This document shows, in pieces, positions 49,443 to 60,377 of a stretch of DNA of 64,000 nucleotides. The stretch lies in contig NW_026570441.1 in NCBI RefSeq assembly GCF_019649055.1, positions 1-64,000 of the forward strand. Reading direction: 5' to 3'. This stretch comes from Paramacrobiotus metropolitanus (Eukaryota; Tardigrada; Eutardigrada; Parachela; Macrobiotidae). The notes under the pieces were generated by a model. The model saw only the letters and a list, made by a program, of their open reading frames with translations. It searched no databases and was not told where the DNA came from. The translations under genes and the position numbers were made by a program. Within the stretch, counting starts at the first letter, position 1. Every line of letters begins with the position of its first letter.

Positions 49443-51616
49443 TTAATTTCGCTTTGCTTTTGCATACCGAGATTTCCTTATGCGTTCGTGCCGGCTAGAT
49501 TGTTCGTCTCGTCGTCCTTCATCGATAAAGACATTTGTTTCAATATGTGGGGGAATATTTGAAGGGTCACCTCGACTCGTATGCGGAAAGCCACCTGACA
49601 ACTGGTCTTTGTCTTCATCGTCTTTATCGCCATTTCGCTCCGTTTTGAGACTTCCTTTACCAGCGCCGGTGCCAGTACATAGCGGCATTTCAAAATGGAA
49701 GCTTTTGCCCGTTTCATGTGCCTTACTGTAACTGGGCGGAGGTGATTCCACTGTTGCTGTCCTAACTCCATATTGCAGGAGCTGTTCGTCCTTGTGTTTA
49801 TTCGACATATTGAGGGCCTTATTCTCATCTTCAAGGCGTCTAATTTTCAGCTGGAAATCCTCTTTTTCAGTTTTCAAGTTCTGATTTTCCTCTTTGACCT
49901 TTAGCACGTGCTGGTGGAGTTGGAAGGTCTTCTCCTGAACGAATTTTTCAGTGTCGCTTTCCATCTTCTTGATGTGTTCCGCCAACTGGGTCACGTCTCC
50001 TTCGAGTTTCTGGTACTCTTCAGCAGCTGATTTCAACTGATTCTTAACTGCTGTGAGCTCATCGTCCCTTGCCATAACTGTAGTCGTCATCCCGTAGAGC
50101 TCAGTGGTCAGCTTTTCGTTTTCTTGTTTTTCTTGAGCGACAAGTTGTTGCCATTCCTTGTCCTTCCGTTCTAAAGCCGTGACCAATACATCCAATCGAT
50201 GACCTTCAGCTTGCCACTTAAGACCTTCCTTAGTGACCTTTTCGATATCTTCTATTAGTTTGTCATTCTCTTGGGTGACCTTTTGAATTCCATCTTTCAG
50301 TCGTTCTCCCTCATTTCCCGCGAGATCTCTCACTTCTCTCATTACGCGAATTGCTTCATCTCTTTTCTGTTCCGCCTCTTCTGCCCGTTTCTGATGACCT
50401 TTAAGTTCATTGTGCAGGGCACTGATATTCTCTTCGCACAACTTCAGCTCACTCCTTAGCTTTGACATATCGGCTACTAATGTACTCAACTTTTGTGTAG
50501 CTGTGGAGAAGTTGACTGCATATTCGTCTCGTTTGGCCTCGGCTTCGGTGACCTTTTGTTTCAGCGAATCGCATTCGTCCTTCAGTTCGGCTAAGTGTCG
50601 TGACCTTTCAGCTGACTCCTCGGACATGCTCTCGTTGAGGTCACTGACTGCGAGATGACCTTTAATTTCTCTGTCGTCTACTCTTTTCAAAAAATCTTCT
50701 GCGAGTTCTTTTTGTCGCTCGTATTTGATTTTCCATTCATCCGCTGCGCTCTCCAAGTCACCTTGTTGCTGTTCCAATTCGTATATGCGTGTTTCAAGTG
50801 TCACCAGTCTGTCGCAATATTCCTGTTTTCTCTTGACTGCCTGACGTTCCTTGGCGTCGAGTTCGCCTTCCAGATCCTTAACACGACTCTTCAATGTGGA
50901 TGTTGGGCTGTTCGGTGACGGTGATCGTACATTGATGACCTTTCCAGTTTGTGTCCGCTCAATAAGGTGCTCGGGTATGTCCTTGAATGGTGTCATCCCT
51001 TCAGCACGGTCAGCTTCTCTCATCGCAGTTTGGAAAGACGTATTCATCGTTGTTTCATCGTCCGTGAAGTACAATTCGTTTGATTCATCTGATACCATTG
51101 GAGCTGCCCAAAGGTCATCGCCTACGGTCTTGTCATTCATTGAAAGGTCATCCAATCCAAGCTCATTCAGTTCCTCCTTGGTGACCTTTGTATTTCCAAC
51201 TCCCCTTTGAGCCAGGTTCACATTTTTATCCTGCTGAGTTATTTCAGCAGTGGTAATACCCGAACTGTGATGTTCCAACTGCCTCCGTTCCTTCTTCCTT
51301 GGGTTTCCCTCTTCGGTGACCTTTGCTTGGTACACCGGTTCACCTCCCGCCGCAGACGCGGGGTATGCTTCTGGTCGTCGCTGGAGCTTTCCTGGTTGGC
51401 GATCGCCTCGAGCGCCTTCTGATAAGTGCTATCAGAGCCTCGTGAATCCTTCTTCTCGAATGCCTTGGGCGCTCGAGTGTTCCGCTCATGTTCAACTGGA
51501 CGCGAGTACGTGTGCAAATCTTTTTTGTACGGGTTCGGTGCGCTTTGCTGTGAACCACGGGAGCTTGTGCTTCCCTGGCTGCCAGTAGACGTCGGTTGCT
51601 CTTTGTCTTTGTCCAT
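49443..51616 (-). pseudogene. element 2 ORF1: long coiled-coil protein
   Basis: It starts MDKDKEQPTSTGSQ and shares SRPVEHERNTRAPKAFEKKD with element 1 ORF1. A frameshift near 51300-51335 separates this N-terminus from the main frame (49443-51335). The middle is a long heptad-rich coiled coil (LKDECDSLKQKVTEAEAKRD). Layout and length match element 1. Frame breaks apart, the protein would be about 700 residues. Confidence 0.7.
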
Positions 51617-51661
51617 GTTGATCGGATAACTTGGACGCTCCTGCCAACTATTCTCACACAC

Positions 51662-52942
51662 ACGCTGTTGTATGGTTTATTCAATTGTCTTAAAGGTCAC
51701 TTTCCGTTCGACGAAATTTTCTAAGTCCCTGTTAAAGGTCACTTTTTCGGTAAAAAGTTCGAGAGATTTGCCCTAAAGGTCACTCTTCGGACAAAACTTC
51801 GAAACCGCTTTTACAGTTCAGAATACATTTACAATGAAATTCTACAGCTGCTGATATCGCCGTACTATTAATCACTCAATTTCAACTTCATTAAAGGTCA
51901 CCGTTGGTCAATTTCAGATCTTAAAGGTCACTCAAGAAGTCAATTTCAACTTTTCGGTAAGGTCACTTCCTAAAGTCACAGGTCATTTTCTGGTCTTAAA
52001 GGTCACTTTCCAACTCAACTCAACTCAACTCAAAAGGTTACTTTCCAGTTCAAATATCTCATCTCAATTCAGATTTCAGTTACAGATCAAGCTCAACGGA
52101 AAATCCCCATTTACGTTGTTTATTTCGTTCTGATTGGTTCGCTAGCTTAAAATATTCACTTCAAATTTCGACCAATCAAGGCTCAGATAACCGACCAAAA
52201 ACGTTAAACCATTTAAAGTTTATATCTGCCTGACGTCGCGGTCAACGGCCAGACTTGCGCACCGTGTGCAAAACTCCGCCTACGTCTATGCTCAGCTCAG
52301 TACGGACCAATGAAAATTGCCAATTTTACCAGCTAACCAATCCCGTAATTAATAACGGTTTTTCTACCTGTTCACCGTCCGTTCCACGGGAAAGTGCTCC
52401 AAATGATCCAATTCCTTCTCCACACTCCGCTCCCGCGTTGCCGCTTTTCCGTAGCGGTTGTGCCGCACGCTTTTTGTCTGCTACCGTGCCGGCTGACTGC
52501 CGTAGCAACAGTAGTGGTGCTCTGCAACCAGTTTGGTGGAGTCTGATCTGCTTTCTCCGTGCGCCCCTTTCGGCGCTTCGGCGCTTGTGCCCCACGGCTT
52601 AGGATTCGCTGAATCCTTGCCGAGTAGCAGTGACACCAGTGTGGGTCTTCGCTGAAGACTCCCCACCGAGGAACACTGCCGACTGAACTCTTGCACTCTT
52701 TCACAGCTGAGGAACAGCAGAGGTCTTCGCTGAAGACACTATACCGAAAACCAAAGCTGGTAATCCGCGTTCGATGGGGGAATTGCACCGCTTGTGGTGT
52801 TGCGCTTTGCTGTCCGTGCAGACCTGTGCTTTACTGGTCGCGTCCAAATAACAGGCCAAATGTGCCTGACACAGATAACAGGCCAACTTTGCCCGACGAA
52901 TCAAATCAAATCAATCCAAATCAAATCAGAGAACCGCTGTCG
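51662..52942 (-). promoter_or_regulatory. element 2 5' leader
   Basis: This 1.3 kb region lacks a credible ORF. It carries two copies of the GTCTTC-GCT-GAAGAC hairpin (52645-52659 and 52723-52737) and CCAAT/ATTGG boxes near 52131, 52171, 52308 and 52335. The GCGCACCGTGTGCAAAA box near 52257 is shared with element 1. Seven AAAGGTCA or AAGGTCA copies lie between 51690 and 52005, all on the plus strand. It is the counterpart of 33137-34460. Confidence 0.6.
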
Positions 52943-52954
52943 GCTCTGCTACCA
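52943..52954 (-). other. element 2 primer binding site
   Basis: The sense strand reads TGGTAGCAGAGC directly after the 5' LTR. This resembles the complement of a Met-tRNA 3' end (CUCUGCUACCA). Confidence 0.65.
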
Positions 52955-53286
52955 TCTAAAGCTAGATCAGGGAGTGATCCAGATACGGCGACCTAAACGG
53001 AATAGATCCCGTGGAGTGAGCAATGCTGAAAGTATTGCGAACAGCGAAATAACACGCGAAGTCCGCTCAGCTACTTGCTAACTTTATGACTGACGATGCA
53101 TGAAAACTCGAGACTGGCGGACTGCGCTCATATCCGCATTCACATCCGCATTCGCCACGTGGCGACTGACTGCGAGAGAGAGACGGCTCTAACGCCGAGA
53201 ACAATGGCCAGCGAGAGACAGCACAGACAGGAATCCGTGACGCAGCCGCAACCGCACAGGTGTACGAAGTACATCTACCGCTCACA
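52955..53286 (-). repeat. element 2 5' LTR (332 bp)
   Basis: The plus strand starts TCTAAAGCTAGATCA and ends CGCTCACA, so the sense LTR begins TGTGAGCGG and ends CTTTAGA, not the canonical CA. It matches 41869-42168 except for an indel of about 30 bp and about four substitutions. Confidence 0.85.
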
Positions 53287-53401
53287 CTAGCATACGTGAT
53301 ATCGAGCCTTCATGTGCTTTGTGTTTTGGTTCTTGCATTTATGATTCCGCAATAAAGCCTTTGTTTTCACACTCGTGAGCCTTTGTTCGCCAGCTGTCAC
53401 A
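53287..53401 (+). repeat. target duplication and probable right part of the element 4 LTR
   Basis: CTAG at 53287-53290 is the second duplication copy. The sequence then continues to an AATAAA at 53351-53356 and ends near CAGCTGTCACA, fitting the polyadenylation end of the LTR begun at 41564. Confidence 0.4.
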
Positions 53402-53465
53402 GACTTCATTCAATTTTAGTAACAGTTACAGAATTTTGAAGCACGCTTGAGTATTTCTGGACTAT

Positions 53466-53900
53466 TAACCGAAGGCGGAGTCACAGGCGACGCCGAGCTG
53501 CGGCGCGAGCGGAGCTCGCGGAGCAGCAAACAAGGCATCCAGTTTATGGATGATACATAAGAAAACATGAATAAGGCAATTCCCAGTGTCCGAAGTGGTC
53601 TTAAACTTCTACTGTACAGGGAGCGGGTACCTATAATCTATGTACAGTGTATGCGCAGAATATAATTAATCTGAAAATTTGAACTGGATACCACTTAAAT
53701 TAGTGCTCACCGCTTAATATAGATTAAAAACTTTTAAGGACTTTCAGAATAATTCGATAGCAGGAAAAGACATAAAAGTTAGTACACCGATTACCATAGT
53801 GTTATGTTCTTTGGTATTGATTGTCAATAACTGTGATAGAGCAGTCAGTTGAAAATTGACAGCCTGTGATCTGTGGTAAAATTATCAAAAAATTGGATTT
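53466..53900 (+). repeat. dispersed repeat, copy A
   Basis: The head CGAAGGCGGAGTCACAGG, then CGACGCCGAGCTGCGGCG and GAGCAGCAA, is followed by an AT-rich body with CCAGTGTCCGAAGTGGTC and a tail with TTGAAAATTGACAGCCTG. The same order recurs in copy B at 54986. Confidence 0.5.
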
Positions 53901-54985
53901 CTTCTACTTTTACATCAAAGGCATTCAAAACGCATATCTTTTGAGGCCTAACCTAAAAACCTTGCTGTGCAAGCAACTCTGAGTATTTAATCTAACGTGC
54001 AATTTGCATACTTCTTTGCAATTTACGGAAAACAGAGATTGATGCTGTTTCCGGTAGGCGCGATTCAAACATTACGTAATACGAAGGGGCGGGGATGGTT
54101 GGACTTTTTCCAACTTTTTTGTTACAAGGGAGAGGGGGCGGAAGGGTTTTCGTACGTGCACTTTGCAGCGGTTGCACGACACCATAAAAACAATAAAAAA
54201 ATTCAATTTAAGTAAAACATTTTTGAAAATCACCTTTAATTTTTTCAGGGGCGGTTGGGCTTTGTGCTACGTTTACGGTAACCGGATCGTAATAATTCGG
54301 TCACTCTAGCGCTCTAGAACTCGGGAGTGAAGCTGAAAAATCGTGTGAAAAAATGTTACGTAAACTTGAGTCGCGCCGTAGTACAGCTATGGTACCGGGT
54401 AGATTAGCTTTTAGTGCAGTGTATGAGAATTGTTACTGTAATCTGTAGATTTAAACTGTAAACATAGTTTGAACCGAACATCATTCAATCCGAATTGAGC
54501 GCCAAATTTATTGTACAAATTAACCATAAAAGTACTTAGGAATACGCTCAAAAATAACATAAAAATTATAGTCCTTAAATCACGTAAGTAAGGTAAGTTA
54601 TTTGCACAGTAGTTCATTCAATTTCTTCCGCGCAAATTGCGCGGGGTCTGCTAATCCTTCCTTTATAATAAAAGAATAAGAAGAGGTGTGGTCATCGTGT
54701 TTGCGCGTCCATCCCGAATGATACACTGGATCAATCCTCAAGATCCATATATTGTCCGATAGCTCAAACTCGGTAGGTTTTTACAAAATCTGTTTGATGC
54801 GGAAAAGCAAATTCATTTTCAAGAAAACTCTGGAAAACCTTACTATACAAAGTCTACGGAACACTGCAACAACCATCAGAAAATCTGCAAAAACGCCGAA
54901 CCAGCTGTTGGTTAAAGTAACTGCCGCCTGTAGCCATATGATTAACTTTGTTTAAGTATTACCATATTTTTTTTATATTATCAAG

Positions 54986-55345
54986 CGAAGGCGGAGCCGC
55001 AGGCGACGCCGAGCTGCGGCGCGAGCGGAGCAGCAAGCTAGAAATCACCGTTTTCACGAGCGCTACCACAATTTCCAGTGTCTGACGTGGTCCAAAAATT
55101 AACTTAAGTGTAGTTTATTATTTCTGAAGTTGCAAGATAGAATTTAAAATTACGATCTGGAAAAAACCGAAATATGAACATATATCATTTAATGAATTTA
55201 GATGCTTGACATTTATTAAATACTTAATTTCTTATAAGCAGCAGGAAAATTAATACTTCAGTATGCACTAAATAAGTGCGATCGATTTAAAACTGACAGC
55301 CTGCGGCACAACTATCGAAAATATCGAAGTTTTTAAAACACCATC
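54986..55345 (+). repeat. dispersed repeat, copy B
   Basis: It has the same head (GCGAAGGCGGAGCCGCAGG), middle (CCAGTGTCTGACGTGGTC) and tail (AAAACTGACAGCCTG) as copy A, with many substitutions. Element type unknown. Confidence 0.5.
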
Positions 55346-55495
55346 GTGCTAGAGAGAGACACTGTAACAAAATTTTAATTTCTACATTACTGTAGAAGTA
55401 GAAACACTTCCCAATCTATATCTCGAAGGAAAGTTAGCTTTGCTCGAATGTTTACTTTCATATTGGACACTAGAAATTTAGTAAAGCTTCGCTTA

Positions 55496-55967
55496 GGGGC
55501 TGATGCGCTAAGCTCAAAAACCGATCCGATTAATGCTTTTCCATCCTGATTCATGTGACCGCACCTCCCGAAGCGCCTATTGGGCAATCTGAAACACTTC
55601 CGGTTGTACAAAATCTTAATCGCAATCGGTTGAGCAAAAGCGATTAAGAAATTTTCGGAATTTTCTTAATCGGTAAAAGTCTTAATCGGTTAGGGATTAT
55701 TCTGGGGTTTTTTCGCTAGGCGTTACGATGTCTGACGGCCTAATTAGGGATACTGGTCCGGGGCGCTTTTTGGGGGTCCATATAGCCGAATTTTTCGTTT
55801 GGCTTCGTGAAATTTCCGTATCGCTTGACTTTTTAATCGCTTTTGCGCACCTGTTGTGATTAACCGATTAATAAACGATTAAAAACCCGAGCGATTAAGA
55901 CATTTTCTGGAGAAAATGTCTTAACGGAATCGTAATCGCTTCTGAAGATGCTTAGCGCATCAGCCCC
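55496..55967. mobile_element. 472-bp MITE with 18-bp terminal inverted repeats
   Basis: GGGGCTGATGCGCTAAGC at 55496-55513 is the exact inverse complement of 55950-55967. TTA flanks both ends, as expected of a 3-bp PIF/Harbinger-type duplication. The interior is noncoding and full of CTTAATCG/CGATTAAG words. Confidence 0.7.
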
Positions 55968-56214
55968 TTAGTTGTTTCAACTGTGCCACAAGGTGGTGCA
56001 ATGCAGCGGTAAATATACCGTTAAAAACTGCTTCTTTAACAAATGTAAATAATGCGATATTCCGAAAACCCTGTGAAAAAATTTATGGTATGCGTAACAT
56101 AAGAAAATTTACATGCGTAATAAATAACCAATATGAGAACAGAAGTGGTCTTCATAAATATCTCTGAACGCAAGAACTCGGATATCATTTGTCATTTCTG
56201 TTGGCACCGTCTCA

Positions 56215-56885
56215 AATATTTTCAACGCCGAAGAAACTGGCTGATTTTACCGACACATGCCAAACAAATCGCTTGTTCAGAAAGGAGAGAGTGCCAAGGG
56301 TGTAAATTACAAAGGAACGGGTGACGGTGCTTCCAGCAGGCAGTTTGACAGGGGGAAAGCTGAAGCTGCTGGTCATCGGAAACGCGCAACGCCGCATAGC
56401 TTTCCACCGAGCTAACGTTAACCGGAAAATCTCCCTGTAATGTGGCGCGCTAAAAAAACGGCTTGGATGACATCTGCGTTTTTTACGGAGTGGTTACAGC
56501 AGCTCAGTAGCCGCATGAAGATGGAAAGCCGCAAAATCGCTTTTCTATTGGATAATGCTGCCTGCCATACGCACTTGGAACTGTCCAATGTTCATCTGAT
56601 TTTCTTCCCCCCTAATCTTTCCAGTGAAATCCAGTCTTTGGATTAAGGGATTATCAGGGCAGGTAAGGCGTACTATCGGCACAGCCTTCTTACCCATTTG
56701 GTTGCAGCTGCTGACGTTGCAGAATCTACCACCAAGTGTGCAAAATCCGCTACGGCAGTGCCAGGCATGGAAAAAACGTGGGTACGATTACCATTGAAAA
56801 GTGCTTTCGCAGATGCGCGGGTACATCCAATGTGCACTTTTCCGGTAAAACAACTCTGTGGTCTAACTTGATAACGCCGCTACAC
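56215..56885 (+). pseudogene. degenerate pogo/Tigger-type DDE transposase
   Basis: The frame near 56223 encodes NAEETG, a stop, then FYRHMPNKSLVQKGESAKG, the start of the DDE_1 core with Glu in place of the first Asp. The ORF at 56440 has KTAWMTSAFFTEWLQQL, FLLDNAACHTH with the second Asp, FFPPNLSSEIQSLD and, after a stop, GIIRAGKAYYRHSLLTHLV. The family includes CENP-B-like and Tigger transposases. At least three stops or frame changes make it inactive. No terminal repeats were found. Confidence 0.7.
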
Positions 56886-57117
56886 TAATCTCGGTTGTCC
56901 TATGCCCTGTTGGCCTTAATGCCTCTCAGAAAGTGTCTCGAAAAACTATGCTTGCCGTAGCAACACTTATTGAGATTCGGGAACAGATTTTAAGCTTCTG
57001 ATTTTAAAATCGTAAAAGATGCCATAGTAAGCGTTCCGCTCCGTTCTGCCAATACAGTCTTTCGTAATTCGTAATCGCTACAGTTCACTGCACAGTTGTG
57101 CTTTGAACTTAATTGGA

Positions 57118-57123
57118 TTTATT
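57118..57123 (-). terminator. poly(A) signal AATAAA
   Basis: It lies 33 nt past the stop codon of the FkbM-like gene on the same strand. Confidence 0.5.
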
Positions 57124-57155
57124 GAAGTAGCGTTGGCTATCATTGGCAGTCCTTT

Positions 57156-58315
57156 TCACACCCATGAATGAGCACGAATGCCAGCCTTCCGTAGAGCCAA
57201 AAATGTTTTTTGAGTATCCTCTAGATATATGCCTGTGACTGGTCCCCACCAAGGCGCTAGGGGCGTTAGGTTAACGTGATGTTCGAAATAAAATTCATCA
57301 ACAAGTTGCAAAAGACTTGGATTGTCAATAAGTTGCTGAGCAAGTGGTGTTTCAATACTGGGAGAGTCAATATCCAGCTTAACCACTGTAAAATCCGACG
57401 GCTTGACCACCTCCGCAAGCATAGTCCAGGGATTACTGGGGGAACCTTCCGTTGCATTCACTGGAAAATTGTACCAGCGGTACTTCGAATGGAGCTCTGG
57501 TGGCAAAACACGGAAAACGTCGGCAGCGTTTAGTGGATAAGCTTCCCATGCAAAAATTCCACTAAAGTTTATTCCACGTTTTGCATAGTTTTCGACAATC
57601 CACTTTTGGCTGTTGCCACCTAATAAACCCGAGGTGTGATGCCATGCTTGGAAAGTATCAATAATACACGTATAACACGAGCCGAACAAAGTTGAACTGA
57701 ACAACTAAAGCCTGCAGCATTACCTAAACCTTGATCGTAAGTGCTTGCTCCCAAATCGAAGTAGTATACGTTTCCGGTAGCCAGTGTTCTTAACTGCCAG
57801 TCAAGAACCATATAACTTTTGTCTAACAACAACGCATCATTCCTTCCCCCGGAGCAAAAATGCGGGTGCCGGTTTGTAAGGGCCAGAGGCTCAATGTATA
57901 CCTTCATTTCACTTCCACTGCATGTATTCCTGAAGATGTATCGACTGAAAACTTCGTCAGAAGGGGGGTTCGATTGTGGTTTATCCTGATTTTTGGTCGC
58001 GTACGTAGACCATATTTCGGCTTGTAGCGCTTGCTCCGGAAGTTTTGCACACGGATCATCTTGCCAACTTTTAACATTATCTAACCAAAGCTTTTCGAAA
58101 GTACTACTTTCGTATCTCTCAAACTTCATTATGCAGTCCGAGCTCTTTGTCCATGTACTGCGAAGGCATATATCCTGCAATGCTGTCTTGTTTAGTTTAT
58201 TGTTGACATTAAGGGTATTCAATGAATTTCTTACTCTGAGGACAGTGCCAAAATAAAAAACAAGGCAAACCAAAATAATGGCTAGTGCATAACTTGATGT
58301 TCTCATTATCGACAT
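57156..58315 (-). CDS. type II membrane protein with FkbM-methyltransferase-like domain (366 aa, two exons)
   Basis: Exon 1 is 57706-58315 and exon 2 is 57156-57646, joined by a 59-nt GT-AG intron at phase 1. An N-terminal signal anchor (YALAIILVCLVFYFGTVL) follows the first residues, so the rest faces the lumen or outside. YYFDLGAS looks like a glycine-rich SAM-binding motif I. IFAWEAYP has the acidic residue expected after strand 2, and DFTVVKLDIDSPSIE resembles the late FkbM motif. N-glycosylation sequons (PVNATEG) occur. AATAAA lies at 57118-57123. Similar proteins occur in other eukaryotes, but I cannot name the substrate. It is the best candidate for a host gene here. Confidence 0.65.
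57647..57705 (-). other. 59-nt intron
   Basis: Sense GTTGTTCAG...TTGATACTTTCCAAG. Removal joins GNAAGF to WHHTSGLLGG in frame; retention shifts the frame. Confidence 0.6.
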
Positions 58316-59379
58316 TTCCCAATGATATTCTGGAAAGCAGCCTATTCACCGACTGACTTTAAAGAAGAAAAAGACTGCTTTTCCAAAATCCGTCTAGATT
58401 TCACTCGATTGATCGTACAGAAGTATTAGCAACACGTTTAGCACTACCTGGAAGTCATATTGTGAATAAGTCTGGAAGCGGCGTCCCAGTCAAACTGGTT
58501 CGAGGCATTCGGGGTCAAAGAGACTGTGCGAAGACTAAACGAACTTCTATCAAAGCGTCAAACTCTATAAGGGTAAAGAACTAGCAAAAGCAGTAATTAC
58601 CCTTTGGCGCTTTCGACAAAACGACGTGGATTAGCGGAACTACTTTCGAAACTTTGCTCTTAAATAATCACGTAGCTTGCTGGCGTTATAATATATGCTA
58701 CTTATTTATACGTGCGCTGTAGCACAGTTCCTTATGGCGAGCGCTTAGTGCAAAAAGGGTACCGTACATACGTATCGGCCGTATCGTCCGTATCGCAGTT
58801 CTCGTATATACAGTACTGGTCTTTTGTCTGTTTTCCTGTACAAACAACTCGATTACAGTAGTTAATAAAAAGCGAAAAAGTGTTCTAATTGGCGACGAAT
58901 TATACCTATTCTGCTATCAAGGAAAAGGATCTGTAGTGCAGCCAACTTCCCCGTAATCTTTGTACACAGAATCCGCTATGAATGGATAAAACAAAAGCTC
59001 ACACTGCCATTAGATTTAGCATGGCGGAAAACCGTTTTACTTGCATTTTGTTTTAAAAGAATCAATTGCAAAGCCGTTCTTAGATGCCGGTACCGCTGGA
59101 CAGGTGCAAAACAATTTTCAAAGTATAGTTAATACACTCTTCTTAAATTAAATAATTTATGTTAACTTTGTGCTATTAAAATGGATAAAAAAATCCGAAA
59201 ACTTTGCAGCACTTTTCTTCATTCTTCCTGGAAGCAAAGCGTTACTAGCCACATAATACAAAGAATCAGAGATAATTCATAATCAGAGCAAAAAGATCAG
59301 GTCGCAGAATTCTTTGATAATCGTTGCACATTAAATCTTTGAAGAATATCCATCCAACTTCGAAGGGGCACCTGTGGCA
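58316..59379. other. intergenic, no feature recognised
   Basis: AT-rich sequence with short ORFs only. A run of CGTATCG-like words lies near 58770-58800. Confidence 0.4.
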
Positions 59380-59791
59380 CGGTTCGTACCAAAGAAAAAA
59401 AGTGAATCGTTTTTTCGCTCCTTGTAGTCACAGTAGACATCTGTATACATGCTGTAGACACCCTGTAGACCTATCGGTAGTCACCTGGTTTCTTAGGATG
59501 TATACAGCGTGTCTACAACGGTGTCTACAGGTTGTCTACAGATGTCTACCGCTGTATACAGGCAGCCCTTCTTAGGTTCAGCTCGATACTCTGCCTGTAT
59601 GCTTGTACACCGGTAGTCACCTGTAGACAGCCCGTAGACACCACTGTAGACATACTGTAGTCACCTGGTTTCTTAGGTTTTCTTAGGATGTATGCAGGTT
59701 GTCTACAGGGTATCTACAGGTTGTCTACAGATGACTACAGTGACTACAAGAAGGAAAAACACGTTCCAGTTTTTTTCTTTGGTACGAAACG
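59380..59791. mobile_element. 412-bp foldback/MITE-like element with GTCTACAG sub-repeats
   Basis: The outer 60 or so bases at each end are imperfect inverted repeats (GGTTCGTACCAAAGAAAAAA against TTTCTTTGGTACGAAAC). Inside are many CTGTAGAC/GTCTACAG units in both orientations and two copies of GTAGTCACCTGGTTTCTTAGG. It has no coding capacity. Confidence 0.6.
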
Positions 59792-59999
59792 TTCCATATA
59801 TAGAAGGGGTGAGCGCACTACGCGTTTTAGTTACAGTACCCGAATCGGAAATGGAAAATGTGTTTTTTGCTGTGGTCGCTGTATTATGTTTTTGTTCATT
59901 GTAACAGGCAAGCGCAGGGAGCTCACGGGATGTCTTTTTTGACATATAAAGGCTGAACAATGCTGCGTAATAGCAGGAAGAAAGAACAATGCCAGTATG

Positions 60000-60347
60000 G
60001 CCAAATCTAGAAACGTGTTGCTAGAGTGTTCTTGAGCGTCTGGTCTCGACGTGAAAGGAATGCTGGCGGCAAGCACGTGCGTGATGCAGGCCATACGTAT
60101 CAGCTGTGTGAAGCTGCGCAGACTGGACTCTATCCAACGTGAGCGTATAAGCGCTGAGTCATACGGTGAGAGAGGGACGAGAGAGCAAGTATGCTCAGTG
60201 TGTGCGCACGCGGTATATCCACTTCAGTGGATGAGTGCAGTGCAGCGTCACACGTACGTACAAGAGAGAGAGGCGATGCGGCATGAGTGTGAGTGCAAGT
60301 ACGCCATTTGTGGACGTAGCACCACGCACAGGCTCTTATGCCTGATA
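60000..60347 (-). repeat. probable element 3 3' LTR (left limit uncertain)
   Basis: GC content rises near 60.0 kb. The right edge is set by the conserved box starting at 60348. The sense LTR would begin TATCAGGCATAAG. The partner LTR is outside the window, so length and left end are estimates. Confidence 0.35.
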
Positions 60348-60377
60348 TGCCTCTGGGCGGGAATCCGAGCTCCTGCG
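60348..60377 (-). other. conserved box before the 3' LTR (element 3)
   Basis: Plus strand TGCCTCTGGGCGGGAATCC then GAGCTCCTGCG; sense GGAGCTCGGATTCCC...CCCAGAGGCA. It is nearly identical to element 4 in the opposite orientation and close to element 2. Confidence 0.6.

Larger units (their letters stand above)
41869..53286 (-). mobile_element. element 2: internally deleted relative of element 1, 11.4 kb
   Basis: LTRs at 41869-42168 and 52955-53286 and a CTAG duplication define it. In sense order it holds leader, coiled-coil ORF1, gag, pol spacer, protease, the unknown conserved domain, the pre-RT region and the first part of RT. The rest of RT, RNase H, integrase and all accessory ORFs are missing; RT joins a short 3' remnant near 42350-42390. 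It cannot move on its own. It shares the AAAGGTCA motif system, leader layout and domain order of element 1 but is clearly a different lineage by sequence. Confidence 0.88.
53402..55490. other. AT-rich region with two copies of a diverged repeat
   Basis: No gene is seen. Two copies of a repeat with a GC-rich head (GGCGACGCCGAGCTGCGGCG) are described separately. Other ORFs are short and AT-driven. Confidence 0.4.
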
